Assembly: GCF_016863295.1 (NCBI RefSeq)
Contig: NZ_BOOP01000007.1
Coordinates: 62,001-126,000 of the forward strand
DNA length: 64,000 nt
Origin: Planotetraspora phitsanulokensis
Lineage (GTDB): Bacteria; Actinomycetota; Actinomycetes; Streptosporangiales; Streptosporangiaceae
Direction of reading: 5' to 3'
Shown: positions 34,487 through 41,907 of the stretch, piece after piece
Layout of the letters: every line of letters starts with the position of its first letter
How positions within the stretch are numbered: position 1 is the first letter of the stretch
The notes under the pieces: generated by a model
Databases searched by the model: none
The model's input: only the letters and a program-made list of their open reading frames with translations
Told to the model about the DNA's origin: nothing
Translations under genes and position numbers: made by a program

Positions 34487-35977
34487 TCAGGCAGACTCCT
34501 GCGGGCGGATGGCGGTCAGCAGGCGGGCGGCCGCGCGCGCGGACACCGCGGAGCCGCCATGGGTGGCGAGGTACACGGCGCCTGCGGGGGTGCCCGGCAC
34601 GCCCGTCTCGACCACGACGGCGTCGGGGCGCACCTCCAGGGCTCGTGCCATCGACCGCTGGATCCATTCGTGCCGGTTGGCGTCGCGCACGACGAGGACG
34701 ACCGGGCGGCGGACGTCGGTGAGGTCGGGGAGGTCGTCTCCCTCGGCCACTTCCGCGAGGAGGGTCCCCGGCATGATCTCGCCGATCGCCGCGCCGAAGG
34801 AGACCGGCGCGGCCCGTCCCACGGCCTGGCTGGGGCGCGCGGCCATCTCCACGACCAGCGGGGCGACCTTCAGCACCGGACGGGAGGGGGTGCCGATCAC
34901 GCGCAGGGCGGCCGTCGCGGTCTTCAGGCCGACGCCCTCGTCCACGTCGCGGGCGGCCGCCGCCCTGGCGGGAGCCTGGTCCGCGTGCCACCGGGCGAGG
35001 TCGAGCACCCGGCCCGCGGCCTCGGCCAGCCGGCCCTCGGGCAGGCGCCCCTCGCGGACGGCGGAGACGATCGCGTCCCGGAGCGCGTAAACGCTCTCAC
35101 CGCCCGGCGAGGAGACGCCCACGCAGATCGCGTCCGCGCCCGCCGCCAGGGCCCGGACGGTGATCTCCTCGGCGGTGTGAAGCGCGGCCACCGCGCGCAT
35201 CTCGATGGCGTCGGTGACGACGAGGCCTCCGAACCCGAGCTCTTCCCGCAGCAGGCCGGTCAGCGCAGCGCGGCTCATCGTGACGGGAGAGCGATCCAGG
35301 GCGGGCACGAGGAGATGGCCGCACATGATCGCTCGCACACCGGCCTTGATCGCGGCACGGAACGGCGGCAGATCCCGCCGTTCGAGGACCTCGCGGGAGG
35401 CCCGGACCTCCGGGAGAACAAGGTGGGAGTCGGTCACGGTGTCCCCGTGCCCGGGGAAGTGCTTCGCGCAGGCGGCCACGCCCGCCCCCTGGAGCCCCTC
35501 GATCCACGCCACGGTGTGCCGCCGGACCCGCTCGGGGTCCGAGCCGAACGACCTGACGCCGATGACCGGGTTGCGAGGGTCGGCGTTCACGTCGACGACG
35601 GGCGCGTAGTCCAGGGTGACGTCCACGGCGCCGAGCATGCGCCCGATCTGCCGGGCGACCCGCTCGGTCGCGCGCACGTCGTCGGCGACGCCCAGGGCGA
35701 GGTTGCCCGGCCAGGAGCTGCCGGTCCGCGCCTCCAGCCGGGTGATCGCGCCCCCCTCCTCGTCGATCGCGACGATCACGCCGGGGTTCTCCCGGCGCAT
35801 GGCGGCCACCAGCTCGGCGGTCTGCGCGGCGTCGGCGAGGTTGCGGGTGAACAGGACGGCGCCGCCCAGACCGTCGGCGAGCGCCCGCCGCAGCCAGTCC
35901 GGCGGCTCCGCCCCCTCGAAACCCGGCTGGAGCACGGTCATCGCGAGCCGGCAGAGCTCGCGGGATCGCGTTCTCAT
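34487..35977 (-). CDS. nagZ: Beta-N-acetylhexosaminidase, GH3
   Basis: A 496-residue NagZ. It removes non-reducing GlcNAc from GlcNAc-MurNAc(-peptide) fragments. The diagnostic KHFPGHGDTVTDSH loop (about residues 175-188) holds the catalytic Asp-His dyad specific to NagZ, DYAPVVDVNADPRNPVIG precedes it, and the nucleophile Asp lies in VVTDAIEM (about 250). An extra C-terminal domain (about 340-496) is present beyond the TIM barrel, as in some Gram-positive NagZ. No signal peptide or lipobox, so it acts in the cytoplasm. ATG overlaps the kinase stop codon and has GGAGGGA at seven bases. Transcribed with the kinase. Confidence 0.95.
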   Translation of the reverse strand: MRTRSRELCRLAMTVLQPGFEGAEPPDWLRRALADGLGGAVLFTRNLADAAQTAELVAAMRRENPGVIVAIDEEGGAITRLEARTGSSWPGNLALGVADDVRATERVARQIGRMLGAVDVTLDYAPVVDVNADPRNPVIGVRSFGSDPERVRRHTVAWIEGLQGAGVAACAKHFPGHGDTVTDSHLVLPEVRASREVLERRDLPPFRAAIKAGVRAIMCGHLLVPALDRSPVTMSRAALTGLLREELGFGGLVVTDAIEMRAVAALHTAEEITVRALAAGADAICVGVSSPGGESVYALRDAIVSAVREGRLPEGRLAEAAGRVLDLARWHADQAPARAAAARDVDEGVGLKTATAALRVIGTPSRPVLKVAPLVVEMAARPSQAVGRAAPVSFGAAIGEIMPGTLLAEVAEGDDLPDLTDVRRPVVLVVRDANRHEWIQRSMARALEVRPDAVVVETGVPGTPAGAVYLATHGGSAVSARAAARLLTAIRPQESA

Positions 35978-36996
35978 CGTCCCTCCGGAACCGGAACGCG
36001 CTCGATCAGCCGCACGTGCGCCTCGTGCGCCCGGTCGGCCGGCAGAGCCGCCCTGAGCGCCAGCGCCGCAGCGCCGACGGCCCCGTCGCGTGCGGGCGTC
36101 CACGGAGCCCGCTCCCCCAGCGCGGCCCGCACCCTGCGCGCCAGCTCCGTCGGCTCGGTCAGCAGCGAGCCCGCCAGCACCAGCGGGCCGCCGAAGTCAT
36201 CTCCGTCGTCCTCGTCCCGCTCGGGGTCGCGGCCGGCGACCTTCGCCGTACGGCTCAGCCGGTGCGCGGCCTCGTCGAGGATGTCGCCGGCGACCGGGTC
36301 GCCCTTCCTGGCGGCGTCGTCGACCACGGGAGACAGGGTGCCCAGCCAGGCCGCGCCCTTCGACGCCACCCGTTCGTAGACGACGTCGATGAGCCGCGCG
36401 GTGAGCTCCCGCGACCATTCCGGGGTGGGCTCGTGGGCCGGGGCCGCGCGGCCGAGGACGGCCGCCGCGACCAGGTCGACCAGCAGGGTCGGCGGGGTCC
36501 TGCCGTCGAGGGCCGTGAGCGCGCGGGTGAGGGCGTGTCGCCCGATCCACACTCCGGAGCCCTCATCGCCCAGCAGCCACCCCAGGCCGTCGGCGCGCCG
36601 GACGACGGCGCGGTCCCGGATCCTGGCCGCCATCGCGCCGGTCCCCGAGACCAGCACGGTGCCGTCGGGCTCGGGGGTGGCGCCGCAGAAGGCGACGAGC
36701 ACGTCCGGCACCACCACCGGGAGGCCGGGCAGCCCGGCGGCCCGCCACGCCTGGACGGCCGGCGCCTCGCCCCGGGCGACTCCCGCGAGGCCGAACACGC
36801 CTCCGGCCACCCGTGACCGGTTGAGGCCCTCCAGCGCGGCGGTCAGCGCCGCCAGCAGGCTGGCGGCCGGGTCGGGAGCGGACAGCACGTTGGCACCGCC
36901 CGAACGCCCGCGCCCGGCGACCTCTCCGGTCTCCCCGGCGACGACGCAGCGAGTGCTCGTACCACCGCCGTCCACACCGACGAACAGAGCCGTCAC
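35974..36996 (-). CDS. BadF/BadG-type amino-sugar kinase (MurNAc/GlcNAc kinase candidate)
   Basis: A 340-residue kinase of the BadF/BadG/BcrA/BcrD ATPase family, which includes eukaryotic N-acetylglucosamine kinase and the Clostridium MurK that phosphorylates both GlcNAc and MurNAc at O6. Phosphate-1 motif LFVGVDGGGTSTRCVVA (about 4-20), phosphate-2 motif VLVSGTGAMAARI (about 115) and GDEGSGVWIG (about 143) are visible. It contains an acidic insertion (ERDEDDGDDF) near residue 270. As the cluster has MurQ but no PTS enzyme, this kinase is the obvious source of MurNAc-6-phosphate. First gene of the nagZ operon; GTG start. Confidence 0.9.
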   Translation of the reverse strand: MTALFVGVDGGGTSTRCVVAGETGEVAGRGRSGGANVLSAPDPAASLLAALTAALEGLNRSRVAGGVFGLAGVARGEAPAVQAWRAAGLPGLPVVVPDVLVAFCGATPEPDGTVLVSGTGAMAARIRDRAVVRRADGLGWLLGDEGSGVWIGRHALTRALTALDGRTPPTLLVDLVAAAVLGRAAPAHEPTPEWSRELTARLIDVVYERVASKGAAWLGTLSPVVDDAARKGDPVAGDILDEAAHRLSRTAKVAGRDPERDEDDGDDFGGPLVLAGSLLTEPTELARRVRAALGERAPWTPARDGAVGAAALALRAALPADRAHEAHVRLIERVPVPEGR

Positions 36997-37122
36997 GACC
37001 GCCCCTTGCGTAGATACCTTCCGACAAGTTACAAGAGAGCGAAGATTTTCTACAACGAGTGCTGTGACGGAGAAGACCCGTCCCGCGGACCCGATGCGGG
37101 CCCGCGGGCTTCGAGTGCAGGG
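36997..37122 (-). promoter_or_regulatory. Upstream region of the kinase-nagZ operon
   Basis: No gene in these 126 bases. On the minus strand a TTGTAGAAAATCTTC element at about 37055-37041 stands out against the GC-rich background and resembles the TTGTAGTAAAATTACAA type of site used by some RpiR-family regulators. A clear -35/-10 pair could not be fixed. Confidence 0.4.
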
Positions 37123-37347
37123 TTACCTGGTGTTGTCGGCCAGGTCTGCCAGGTCCGCCGCCATCCGGAAGAGCCTGTTGCGGCCCAGGTCGCCGATCGT
37201 CTTGATGTTGAAGGCCTGCTTGAGGAGCTCGCCGTCCTTCTCGCTGATGCCCGACATCGCGTGAACCGGGGCCTTGAGCAGGTCCGACAGGCTCATGTTC
37301 TCGTAGTCCCGATCGAGCAGCTTCGCCAGATCCGCTGTCACCGTCAT
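37123..37347 (-). CDS. Small helix-hairpin-helix-like conserved protein
   Basis: A 74-residue soluble protein. The segment SGISEKDGELLKQAFNIKTIGDLG (about residues 32-55) has the spacing of a helix-hairpin-helix or SAM-like element, followed by NRLFRMAADLADLAD. Similar small proteins are common in actinobacteria; function unknown. The ATG has a very G-rich ribosome site, GAGGGGGGG, which is part of a strong stem-loop, so translation may be controlled by RNA structure. It lies 77 bases downstream of the molybdenum oxidoreductase operon on the same strand. Confidence 0.75.
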   Translation of the reverse strand: MTVTADLAKLLDRDYENMSLSDLLKAPVHAMSGISEKDGELLKQAFNIKTIGDLGRNRLFRMAADLADLADNTR

Positions 37348-37351
37348 GGGT

Positions 37352-37391
37352 CCCCCCCTCGACTCGGGCCAGAGGCCCGTACTTCGGGGGG
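37352..37391 (-). promoter_or_regulatory. Two-part hairpin covering the ribosome-binding site of the small HhH-like gene
   Basis: On the minus strand, CCCCCC (37391-37386) can pair with the GGGGGG that forms the ribosome-binding site, and inside it CGGGCC and GGCCCG pair around a 3-base loop, with a small internal loop between. It could block initiation or, alternatively, terminate transcription from the upstream oxidoreductase operon. Confidence 0.5.
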
Positions 37392-37424
37392 TGCCCAAAC
37401 CGGTTGTTTTCTATGCGAGTTTGC

Positions 37425-39524
37425 TCACACGGCCCCGCCGATCAGGCGGTCCAGGCGGATCGGCAGGTCGCGGACCCGCAGGCCGGTGGCGTGGTACACC
37501 GCGTTAGCGACGGCGGCGGCCGTGCCCACGATGCCGATCTCGCCGATGCCCTTCGACCCCATCGGGTTCAGCTCGGGATCCTCCTCCTCGATCCAGAACG
37601 CGTCGACGTCGCGGACGTCCGCGCAGGCGGCGAAGTGGTACTGCGCCAGGTCGCGGTTGAGGTAGTCGCCGAACTCGACGTCCATGACGCTCTCCTCGAA
37701 CAGCGCCATCGACAGGCCCATGGTCATGCCTCCGATGAACTGCGACCGCGCGGTCTTGGGGTTGATGATCCGGCCGGCCGCGAACGCCCCCAGCAGGCGC
37801 AGCACCCGCACCTCCCCCGTGTCGAGGTCGACGCCGACCTCGGCGAACTGGGCGCCGTACGCGTGCCTGGAGAACGGCCGCTGCGACCGCAACTCCTCGG
37901 CCGTGTCCACGCTCGCCTCGAGGCCGCCCGGCGGCACGTCGCCCGCGCGGCGGTGGAGGACGTCCGTCAGCGCCTCGCAGGCCCGCACGACGGCGGTGCC
38001 CCACGAGGCCGTCCCCGACGACCCTCCGGCGACCGAGGCCCGGGGCAGCGCGCTGTCCCCGACCTCCATCCGCACCTGGGCCGGCGCGACGCCCAGCGCG
38101 TCGGCGGCGATCTGCGTGAGGACGGTCCTCGCCCCGGTCCCGATGTCGGCGGCGGCGATCTTGACCGTGAAGCCGCCGCCGGGCTCGGCCCGGGCGGTGG
38201 CCTGGGAGGGCAACCGGTAGACCGGGTAGGTCGACGACGCCACCCCCGTGCCGATCAGCTGCCGGCCCCTGCGGCGGACGCCCGGCTCGGGGTCGCGCCC
38301 CGCCCACCCGAACCGGGCGGCGCCCTCGCGCAGGCAGGCGACGAGGTTGCGGGAGCTGAACGGCAGTCCGCGCTCCGGATCGACGGTGGGCTCGTTTCGG
38401 ACGCGCAGCTCGACGGGGTCGATCCCGCAGGCGACGGCCAACTCGTCCATGGCCGACTCCAGCGCGAACATCCCGGGCGTCTCCCCGGGCGCGCGCATCC
38501 ACGTGGGGACCGGCACGTCGAGCCGGACCAGGCGGTGCGAGGTCCGGCGATGCGGAGCCGCGTACATCATCCGCGTGACGACGGTCGTCTGCTCGGCGAA
38601 CTCCTTGACCGTGGCGGTCTGCTCGAACGCCTCGTGCACGACCGCGCTCAGCCTCCCCTCCTCGTCCGCGCCGAGCCGTACGCGCTGGACGGTGGGGGTC
38701 CGGTAGCCGGTCACGGCGAACATCTGCCGCCGGGTGGCGGCCAGCTTCACCGGGCGGCCCACCTGCTTGGCCGCCAGCGCCGCGAGCACCACCTGGGCGT
38801 GTGGGGCGCCCTTGGACCCGAATCCGCCGCCCACGTACGGCGACACCACCCGAACGCTCTCCGGCGGCAGGCCGAACAGTGGGGCGATCGTGGCGCGCAC
38901 CGCCGAGGCGCTCTGGGTGGAGTCGTACAGCGTGAGCCCGTCCGCGTCCCAGACGGCGACGGTGGCGTGCGGCTCGATCGGGTTGTGGTGCTGCGCCGGC
39001 GTGGTGTACGTCGCGTCCACGACGACGGGCGCGAAGCCGAGGGCGGCCTCGGGATCGCCGAGTTCGCTGTCCGTGGCGTAGTCGGGGTTGACGTGGTCGG
39101 GCCGGTACATCCCCGGATGATCGGCGCGCAGTTCGACGTCGTGCGGTTCAACCTGGTAGTCCACCCGCAGGAGCCGGGCCGCCTCGGTGGCGCTCTCGAT
39201 GGTCTCCGCCACCACGACCGCCACCACCTGACCGCGGTACGCCACCCGCGGCGACTGAAGGACGGTGAGCTCCGCGTCTTCGATCGGGGCCACCCGGGGC
39301 GCGTTCTCGTGCCAGATCGCGGCGATGATCCCGGGAAGCTGGAGCACCGAGTCGGCGTCGACCACGCGGACCGCTCCCCTGGCGATCGTGGACTGGACGA
39401 CCACGGCGTAGGCCAGGTCGTCTGGGGCGTGCTCGTAGGCGTACCTCGCCCGGCCCGTCACCTTCTCCGGGCCGTCGACCCGGTCCAGGGCCGTCCCGGA
39501 GTACGGCGCGGCGACGGTGGTCAT
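37425..39524 (-). CDS. Molybdenum-cofactor subunit of xanthine/aldehyde oxidoreductase (YagR/PaoC-like)
   Basis: A 699-residue large subunit of the xanthine oxidase family that binds molybdopterin and carries out hydroxylation of an aldehyde or heterocycle. Motifs: GTALDRVDGPEKVTGRARY at the start, YVGGGFGSKG (about 243), the MRAPGETPG loop (about 340), and GSKGIGEIG near the end with the catalytic Glu (about 658). Size and operon order (FeS, FAD, Mo) match the YagTSR/PaoABC aldehyde oxidase rather than the larger XdhB. Its ATG overlaps the FAD-subunit stop. No XdhC/PaoD-type cofactor-insertion chaperone is visible in the window. Confidence 0.93.
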   Translation of the reverse strand: MTTVAAPYSGTALDRVDGPEKVTGRARYAYEHAPDDLAYAVVVQSTIARGAVRVVDADSVLQLPGIIAAIWHENAPRVAPIEDAELTVLQSPRVAYRGQVVAVVVAETIESATEAARLLRVDYQVEPHDVELRADHPGMYRPDHVNPDYATDSELGDPEAALGFAPVVVDATYTTPAQHHNPIEPHATVAVWDADGLTLYDSTQSASAVRATIAPLFGLPPESVRVVSPYVGGGFGSKGAPHAQVVLAALAAKQVGRPVKLAATRRQMFAVTGYRTPTVQRVRLGADEEGRLSAVVHEAFEQTATVKEFAEQTTVVTRMMYAAPHRRTSHRLVRLDVPVPTWMRAPGETPGMFALESAMDELAVACGIDPVELRVRNEPTVDPERGLPFSSRNLVACLREGAARFGWAGRDPEPGVRRRGRQLIGTGVASSTYPVYRLPSQATARAEPGGGFTVKIAAADIGTGARTVLTQIAADALGVAPAQVRMEVGDSALPRASVAGGSSGTASWGTAVVRACEALTDVLHRRAGDVPPGGLEASVDTAEELRSQRPFSRHAYGAQFAEVGVDLDTGEVRVLRLLGAFAAGRIINPKTARSQFIGGMTMGLSMALFEESVMDVEFGDYLNRDLAQYHFAACADVRDVDAFWIEEEDPELNPMGSKGIGEIGIVGTAAAVANAVYHATGLRVRDLPIRLDRLIGGAV

Positions 39525-40519
39525 GACGCCTCCACGAGGTCGAGCAGCGTGCGGACCACCACGTTGCGGGCGAGCGGCACCTTGAACGCGTTGTGCGGAA
39601 GAGGGGTCGCCTGGGCCAGTTCCTCGTCGGCGGCCTGGGCGAACGCCGCCTCGGTCGCGGGCGAGCCGCGCAGTGCGGACTCGGCCCGTTCCGCGCGCCA
39701 GGGGACGTGGGCGACTCCGCCGAGGGCGATCCTGCAGTCCCTGACCATGCCGTCCTCGACGTCCAGCGCCGCGGCCACCGACACGACCGCGAACGCGAAC
39801 GACGCGCGGTCGCGCACCTTGCGGTAGCGGGATCGGACGGCGAACGGCAGCGGCGGCAGTTCGACCGCGGTGATGAGGTCGCCGGGTTCGAGCACGGTGT
39901 CACGCTCCGGCGTGTCGCCGGGCAGCCGGTGGAGACCGGGCATCGGCACCTTCCGGCTGCCGCCCGGGCCCTCGATGTGGACGATCGCTCCCAGCGCGGC
40001 CAGTGGCACCGCCATGTCCGACGGATGAGTGGCGACGCAGGACTCCGACTGGCCGATGACGGCCAGGTTGCGGTGGTCGCCGTTCCGCGCCGGGCAGCCG
40101 GAGCCTGGCGCCCGCTTGTTGCACGGTTTGGTCACGTCCTGGAAGTACGAGCAGCGGGTGCGCTGCAGGAGGTTGCCTCCGACGGTCGCCATGTTGCGGA
40201 CCTGGCCGGAGGCTCCGGCCACGACCGCCTGGGTCAGCATCGGGTAGCGCCGCCGTACGAGAGGGTGGGCGGCCAGGTCGCTGTTGCGCATGGCGGCGCC
40301 GATGAGCAGGCCGCCGCCCGCGGTCTCCTCGACCCCGTCGAAGGGCAGGCGTGTGACGTCGACGAGGACTCCGGGCGAGACGACGCCGAGCCGCATCAGA
40401 TCGACGAGGTTCGTGCCCCCGCCGAGGTAGACGGCGCCGGCTCCGTCGGCCATGCCTGCCGCGCAGGCGGCGACCGCCGACCGGACGTCGGCGGCGCGTT
40501 CGTAGGCGAAGGGTCTCAT
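39521..40519 (-). CDS. FAD-binding subunit of xanthine/aldehyde oxidoreductase (YagS/PaoB-like)
   Basis: A 332-residue FAD subunit. The PCMH-type FAD fold shows [16 protein letters not shown] (about 33-48) and [17 protein letters not shown] (about 110). Next comes an insertion with cysteines RTRC, KPCNKR and GSGC, the pattern that in E. coli PaoB binds an additional [4Fe-4S] cluster, absent from ordinary xanthine dehydrogenase FAD subunits. It passes electrons between the FeS clusters of the small subunit and an acceptor. Overlaps both neighbours by four bases, giving one translation unit. Confidence 0.93.
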   Translation of the reverse strand: MRPFAYERAADVRSAVAACAAGMADGAGAVYLGGGTNLVDLMRLGVVSPGVLVDVTRLPFDGVEETAGGGLLIGAAMRNSDLAAHPLVRRRYPMLTQAVVAGASGQVRNMATVGGNLLQRTRCSYFQDVTKPCNKRAPGSGCPARNGDHRNLAVIGQSESCVATHPSDMAVPLAALGAIVHIEGPGGSRKVPMPGLHRLPGDTPERDTVLEPGDLITAVELPPLPFAVRSRYRKVRDRASFAFAVVSVAAALDVEDGMVRDCRIALGGVAHVPWRAERAESALRGSPATEAAFAQAADEELAQATPLPHNAFKVPLARNVVVRTLLDLVEAS

Positions 40520-41061
40520 GCGCCCACCTGCCGGATCGCCGCGACGATGTTGACGTAGGCGCCGCATCTGCACAGGTTGCCGCTCATCCGCTCGCGGATC
40601 TCGTCGTCGTCGAGCGCCACCGGACCCGACACGTCGGCCGTGACCGCGCTGGGCCATCCGTCGGCGACCTCGCGCACCATCGCGACGGCCGAGCACAGCT
40701 GGCCGGGGGTGCAGTAGCCGCACTGGAAGGCGTCCCGCTCGACGAACGCCGCCTGCATCGGGTGCAGGGCGCCGTCGACGGCGAGCCCCTCGACCGTGGT
40801 GATCTCCCGGTCGTCCACCGTCACCGTCAGGGTCAGGCAGGATTTGACCCGTCTGCCGTCGACGAGGACCGTGCAGGCGCCGCACTGGCCGTGGTCGCAG
40901 CCCTTCTTGGCTCCGATGAGATCCAGGTGTTCCCGCAACGTGTCGAGGAGCGTCTCCCTGGTGTCCACCGTGACGGGGTGCTCGTCTCCGTTGACCGACA
41001 GCATGAGGTCGGCCGTGATGGGGTCCGCGAAGACCGGACCGCTGTTTCCTTCGCCGTTCAC
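40516..41061 (-). CDS. [2Fe-2S] subunit of xanthine/aldehyde oxidoreductase (YagT/PaoA-like)
   Basis: A 181-residue iron-sulfur subunit with two [2Fe-2S] clusters: a plant-ferredoxin type ([12 protein letters not shown], with a further Cys in SCLTL) and a helical-bundle type ([10 protein letters not shown] and NLCRCGAY). It passes electrons from the molybdenum site to FAD. The first 18 residues ([18 protein letters not shown]) are not a Tat signal, unlike periplasmic E. coli PaoA, so the complex should be cytoplasmic. First gene of the three-gene operon. Confidence 0.94.
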   Translation of the reverse strand: MNGEGNSGPVFADPITADLMLSVNGDEHPVTVDTRETLLDTLREHLDLIGAKKGCDHGQCGACTVLVDGRRVKSCLTLTVTVDDREITTVEGLAVDGALHPMQAAFVERDAFQCGYCTPGQLCSAVAMVREVADGWPSAVTADVSGPVALDDDEIRERMSGNLCRCGAYVNIVAAIRQVGA

Positions 41062-41118
41062 GCGCGTGCCTTACCCAGTTGCCGCCGTGCGTATCGCGGC
41101 ATGGCCCTCCCCCCGCGA

Positions 41119-41137
41119 GTAAAATCACTCGATTTAC
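41119..41137. promoter_or_regulatory. Near-palindrome GTAAAATC-ACTC-GATTTAC
   Basis: An inverted repeat with one extra A in the left arm, placed between the oxidoreductase operon and the divergent DUF6400 gene, in an A/T-rich stretch. Candidate operator for either side. Confidence 0.4.
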
Positions 41138-41201
41138 CCCAAAAGGCCATATATCGTGCATGACGGGATAAAACTTCGACCGTGGATGGGAAAAGCACCC
41201 C

Positions 41202-41450
41202 ATGCCCCAGCACGACGACGGCGTACACGCCGTGTTCGAGATCGACCTCACCCTCGAGGAGGCCCGGCGCCGCGCCGAGGTGGTCACCGCACTCGGGAGC
41301 GACTGGAACCCGATGGAGGCCATGCGGGCGGAGGAGGAGGCCTACGACGCCCTCTACTCGAATCTCGACGCGCGGCAGCAGGAGACCTACGACATGCTCG
41401 TGGCCGCCGGCGTGCTGCCCCGGCGGAGGCCCGGCCATGCTGCCGATTGA
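41202..41450 (+). CDS. DUF6400-like small protein
   Basis: An 82-residue acidic soluble protein. The body FEIDLTLEEARRRAEVVTALGSDWNPMEAMRAEEEAYDALYSNLDARQQETYDMLVAAGVLP (read in parts) resembles the actinobacterial DUF6400 family: a beta strand, a helix, a WNP turn, and two more helices ending in Tyr-rich segments. Function unknown. Its 3' end overlaps by 14 bases a second small gene in another frame, so the two are translationally linked. Confidence 0.7.
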   Translation: MPQHDDGVHAVFEIDLTLEEARRRAEVVTALGSDWNPMEAMRAEEEAYDALYSNLDARQQETYDMLVAAGVLPRRRPGHAAD

Positions 41451-41664
41451 CCCCCACGCCGACCTGGGCCGCCGCGCCTGGGTGCCCTGCCCCCGGTGCC
41501 GCGACGACAAGGACTGCGCGGAGTGCGGAGCCGGCCGCAACTGCCGTGACCATTGGCGTTACCTCCTGAGCACCAGCGGGAGCCTCCTCCACGTGCAGTG
41601 CCCCGGCTGCGCCCACCTCTGGGACCACGAGACCCGGTTCCGGCACGGCACCCGCCACCACTGA
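41437..41664 (+). CDS. Small zinc-ribbon protein
   Basis: A 75-residue protein with Cys pairs VPCPRC, DCAECG, NC and QCPGC, plus several His (HLWDHE, HGTRHH), a pattern for one or two structural zinc sites. The start ATG is preceded by GGAGG and lies inside the end of the DUF6400 gene. Function unknown; small actinobacterial zinc ribbons often bind RNA or RNA polymerase, but nothing here proves that. High GC at third codon positions supports it as a real gene. Confidence 0.7.
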   Translation: MLPIDPHADLGRRAWVPCPRCRDDKDCAECGAGRNCRDHWRYLLSTSGSLLHVQCPGCAHLWDHETRFRHGTRHH

Positions 41665-41682
41665 TCCGCGGCGGGCTCCGAC

Positions 41683-41780
41683 GGTCGCGCGGGCCGCTTC
41701 CGCGCCGACGGCAGGGGCGACGCGGTCGCGCGGGACGGTTCCGCGCCGACGGTCGGGGCGAAGCGGTCGCGTGGGACGGC
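41683..41780. repeat. Tandem repeat with 41-bp period (about 2.4 copies)
   Basis: GGTCGCGCGGG recurs at 41683, 41724 and (with one change) 41765. The first two 41-base units are nearly identical; the third keeps only its first part before diverging to GCGTGGGACGG. Non-coding, between the zinc-ribbon and YfhO genes. Confidence 0.7.
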
Positions 41781-41809
41781 TGCGTGGGACGGCTTTGGGC
41801 AGGAAGATC

Positions 41810-41831
41810 ATCTCGCCGGAGCCGGCGAGAT
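41810..41831. terminator. 10-bp perfect stem with 2-base loop
   Basis: ATCTCGCCGG and CCGGCGAGAT are exact reverse complements separated by AG. It lies after the 41-bp repeats and 77 bases before the YfhO gene; terminator for the upstream pair or a protein-binding palindrome. Confidence 0.45.
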
Positions 41832-41907
41832 ATCCGGTGTTCACCTGCAGGTCAACATGATCGGCTAGGGTGCCTCTGGCCGATTCCCACCCATGCCATG
41901 AGGATCC

